DNA of 6,950 bases from contig JALGXY010000431.1 of the NCBI GenBank assembly GCA_029824495.1, forward strand, positions 1-6,950, written 5' to 3'. Source of the stretch: Fimbriimonadia bacterium (GTDB lineage Bacteria > Armatimonadota > Fimbriimonadia > Fimbriimonadales > Fimbriimonadaceae). This document shows, piece after piece, positions 5,448 to 6,950 of this stretch. The position numbers were made by a program, and so were the translations under genes. How positions within the stretch are numbered: the first letter of the stretch is position 1; every line of letters begins with the position of its first letter. Below the pieces are notes generated by a model. That model did no database searches and was not told the DNA's origin. It saw only the letters and a list, made by a program, of their open reading frames with translations.

Positions 5448-5819
5448 ATGATTCAGCAGTTTTCAAGGCTGAAGGTCGCAGATAACTCGGGAGCACGTGA
5501 AGTCATGTGCATCCGCGTTCTCAAGGGATCTCAGCCTCGATTCGGTACGGTGGGTGACGTGATCGTCGCATCGGTCAAGTCCGCCACACCAAATATGCCG
5601 ATCAAGAAAGGTGAAGTGATTCGAGCCGTAGTGGTTCGCACCAAAAAAGAGGTGCGACGACGAGACGGATCAACCCTGCGGTTTGATGACAACGCTTGCG
5701 TCATCATCAACCCGGCGAACATGGAGCCGCGTGGCACACGCATCTTCGGACCCGTCGCTCGCGAACTGCGAGACGGCGTGTTCATGAAGATCGTTTCACT
5801 CGCTCCGGAGGTGCTTTAA
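5448..5819 (+). CDS. rplN: 50S ribosomal protein L14
   Basis: L14 (uL14) sits at the subunit interface, contacts helix 44 of 16S rRNA, and is the docking site of the silencing factor RsfS in other bacteria. The 123 residues equal the usual length. [25 protein letters not shown] (1-25) is diagnostic, as are [13 protein letters not shown] (36-48), [23 protein letters not shown] (53-75), IRFDDNA-type [12 protein letters not shown] (77-88) and the C-terminal [17 protein letters not shown] (93-109). AAAGGAG (5435-5441) gives a strong ribosome binding site six bases before the ATG. This is the first gene of the spc-type part. The structured gap before it makes it a possible start of independent control. 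Confidence 0.98.
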   Translation: MIQQFSRLKVADNSGAREVMCIRVLKGSQPRFGTVGDVIVASVKSATPNMPIKKGEVIRAVVVRTKKEVRRRDGSTLRFDDNACVIINPANMEPRGTRIFGPVARELRDGVFMKIVSLAPEVL

Positions 5820-5821
5820 CA

Positions 5822-6241
5822 ATGCCGACAAAGGCTGATCTCAAACGGGCAAAGAACCCGATCAAGACCAAACTTCGCACAGGCGACAAAGTGGTCATTA
5901 TTTCTGGCAAAGACAAGGGCCAGGAAGGAATGATTGCAGCAGTCGACCCGAAGAACCAGAAAGCTTTGGTTGTACAGGAAGACCCGGAAAATCCGGAGAA
6001 CTTCATCCCGCTGAACGCCGCCATCAAACATAAGAAGGCAAGAGTTCAGGGCGAGAAGTCCGCAAGACTTCGCATCCCGGTGCCGATTCATATCAGCAAC
6101 TTGAGGCTGATCGATCCGGAATCTGGTGACGCGACTCGAGTCGGACGACGAAAAGAGAACGACAAGCTTGTTCGCTATGCAAAGAAGTCTGACAAGTCGA
6201 TCGAAGACAAAGCGGCTTACTCAAAGGAGGATGAATCCTAA
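5822..6241 (+). CDS. rplX: 50S ribosomal protein L24 (long form)
   Basis: L24 (uL24) is one of the proteins that initiate 50S assembly, and it lies near the tunnel exit. From ATG 5822 the product is 139 residues against about 100-105 in many bacteria. The KOW domain is clear at residues 18-45, with LRTGDKVVIISGKDKGQEG (18-36). The later part has RIPVPIHISNLRLIDP (84-99), equivalent to the usual 'PIHVSNV' strand, and RVGRRKENDKLVRYAKKS (106-123). The extra length is a basic N-terminal leader (1-17), a loosely structured middle, and an acidic tail (124-139). The reading frame is open upstream to 5696 inside rplN, but ATG 5822 is correct: GGAGG (5807-5811) is ten bases away and homology begins after it. 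The stop overlaps the rplE start (TAATG). Confidence 0.96.
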   Translation: MPTKADLKRAKNPIKTKLRTGDKVVIISGKDKGQEGMIAAVDPKNQKALVVQEDPENPENFIPLNAAIKHKKARVQGEKSARLRIPVPIHISNLRLIDPESGDATRVGRRKENDKLVRYAKKSDKSIEDKAAYSKEDES

Positions 6242-6831
6242 TGGCTCGAAAATCTACTAAGAGCATTGCGGCTGCCGGTGAAGTCAACAAGCTTCCTCTG
6301 CCGCGGCTGAAAAAGATCTATCGTGAAACGGTCCTTCCTAAGCTGATGGAGGAATTCAAATTCAGCTCAGTTATGGAGGCTCCGAAGCTTGAGAAGGTCG
6401 TTGTCAACATGGCCTTTGGTTCAGAGGACAAGGATCTCGACAAGTCGATGGAGGATATGGCGGCTATCACTGGTCAGAAGCCTGTCCCGACGGTTGCCCG
6501 AAAGTCAATTTCGAACTTCAAGCTTCGAGAAGGCATGAAGGTCGGCTGCAGAGTCACCCTCCGGGGCGATCGAGCTTATGACTTCCTCGACAAACTCTGC
6601 ATGGTCGCACTGCCTAAGCTGCGTGACTTCCAGGGTCTGTCGCCCAAGAGCTTTGACGGACGAGGCAACTATTCCGTCGGCTTGAAAGAGCAGCTCGTGT
6701 TCCCAGAAATCGATTACGATTCGTTCGACAAGATCCGAGGCATGGACATCACCATCTGCACTTCGGCTAAGAACGACGAAGAAGGGCGCAGCCTGCTCAA
6801 GCAGCTCGGCCTCCCGCTTCGAGACAAGTAA
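6241..6831 (+). CDS. rplE: 50S ribosomal protein L5
   Basis: L5 (uL5) binds 5S rRNA in the central protuberance and contacts P-site tRNA. The 196 residues contain YRETVLPKLMEEFKFSSVMEAPKLEKVVVNMAFG (27-60), the 5S-binding region ITGQKPVPTVARKSISNFKLREGMKVGCRVTLRGDRAYDFLDKL (76-119), LPKLRDFQGLSPKSFDGRGNYSVGLKEQ (124-151), FPEIDYDSFDKIRGMDITI (154-172) and LLKQLGLPLR (185-194). An N-terminal extension of about 20 residues, mostly basic and Ala-rich (MARKSTKSIAAAGEV), precedes the normal start of homology. The strong AAAGGAGG (6223-6230), ten bases from the ATG, supports this start. It is the last gene of the transcript. In most bacteria rpsN and rpsH would follow, but here a terminator does. 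Confidence 0.98.
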   Translation: MARKSTKSIAAAGEVNKLPLPRLKKIYRETVLPKLMEEFKFSSVMEAPKLEKVVVNMAFGSEDKDLDKSMEDMAAITGQKPVPTVARKSISNFKLREGMKVGCRVTLRGDRAYDFLDKLCMVALPKLRDFQGLSPKSFDGRGNYSVGLKEQLVFPEIDYDSFDKIRGMDITICTSAKNDEEGRSLLKQLGLPLRDK

Positions 6832-6853
6832 GAACAGAATCTTTTCGCTGAGG

Positions 6854-6886
6854 AAGACCAGTGCCGATTGGCGCTGGTCTTTTTTT
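6854..6886 (+). terminator. Rho-independent terminator after rplE
   Basis: A stem runs from A6854 to C6865 and from G6870 to T6881, with loop GATT (6866-6869) and a single T-G wobble (6862/6873). Twelve pairs form, counting the outer A-T. The 3' side runs into seven T residues (6880-6886). The stem begins 22 bases after the rplE stop. The complementary strand lacks a matching T-run, so termination is predicted mainly for + strand transcripts. Confidence 0.93.
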
Positions 6887-6950
6887 GTGCCTCACCTATG
6901 CATCAGATTTGTCAAGCTGCATCAAATCATGCACCTGAACTTGATGGAAA
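6887..6950. repeat. Post-terminator tail with an imperfect inverted repeat
   Basis: TGCAT plus GATTTG (6899-6903 and 6906-6911, separated by CA) is matched in reverse complement by CAAATC plus ATGCA (6923-6933), with an 11-base loop. TGCATCA also occurs twice in direct order (6899-6905 and 6918-6924), and CATCAA (6920-6925) can pair with TTGATG (6941-6946). No supported gene lies here. The repeat could be an operator for a gene beyond the window, or chance. Confidence 0.4.

Noticed and set aside
5696..5821. Upstream extension of rplX inside rplN
   Set aside because: The added residues are the out-of-frame reading of rplN; L24 homology and a strong ribosome binding site both point to ATG 5822.
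6885..6915. Minus-strand TTGACA as a promoter -35 box
   Set aside because: No acceptable -10 element is present at 16-18 bases spacing, and it would fire into the 3' end of rplE.
6898..6950. Open frame from ATG 6898 running off the window
   Set aside because: There is no ribosome binding site, the frame lies directly after the terminator T-run, and the peptide matches nothing I recognise.

Overview
This window is a conserved ribosomal-protein operon on the + strand. It runs from the last codons of rpsJ (S10) through the rest of an S10-type cluster (rplC, rplD, rplW, rplB, rpsS, rplV, rpsC, rplP, rpmC, rpsQ) and the first three genes of a spc-type cluster (rplN, rplX, rplE). A strong rho-independent terminator follows directly. 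All 13 complete genes are intact, with no frameshift or mobile element. Every large ORF on the minus strand is a shadow of a ribosomal gene.

Layout: rpsJ 3' end (1-73); a 106-base gap with a small hairpin (74-179); a block from rplC to rpsS with 1-4 base overlaps or gaps of 1-10 bases (180-2936); a structured 98-base gap (2937-3034); a block from rplV to rpsQ, again overlapping except for a 21-base rplP-rpmC gap (3035-5337); a structured 110-base gap (5338-5447); then rplN, rplX and rplE (5448-6831); a terminator (6854-6886); and a 64-base tail with an inverted repeat but no gene.

The genes work as one unit. They supply proteins for the 50S subunit (L2, L3, L4, L5, L14, L16, L22, L23, L24, L29) and the 30S subunit (S3, S10, S17, S19). 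Stop/start overlaps of the ATGA and TAATG types imply translational coupling inside each block. The three longer gaps each hold hairpins that are not intrinsic terminators, so they are the best candidates for internal control or RNA processing. No wholly new system is visible. The points that stand out are these structured gaps, the operon ending right after rplE, the charged C-terminal tails on L22 and S3, and the heavy use of the Arg codon CGA in genes that are normally highly codon-optimised.

Organism: a bacterium, judged by the bacterial-type proteins, gene order and Shine-Dalgarno sites. The sequence flavour of L14, S19, L4 and L5 reminds me of Terrabacteria-like phyla such as Armatimonadota. 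Planctomycetota remain possible. This placement is recalled from memory rather than tested and should be treated as weak.
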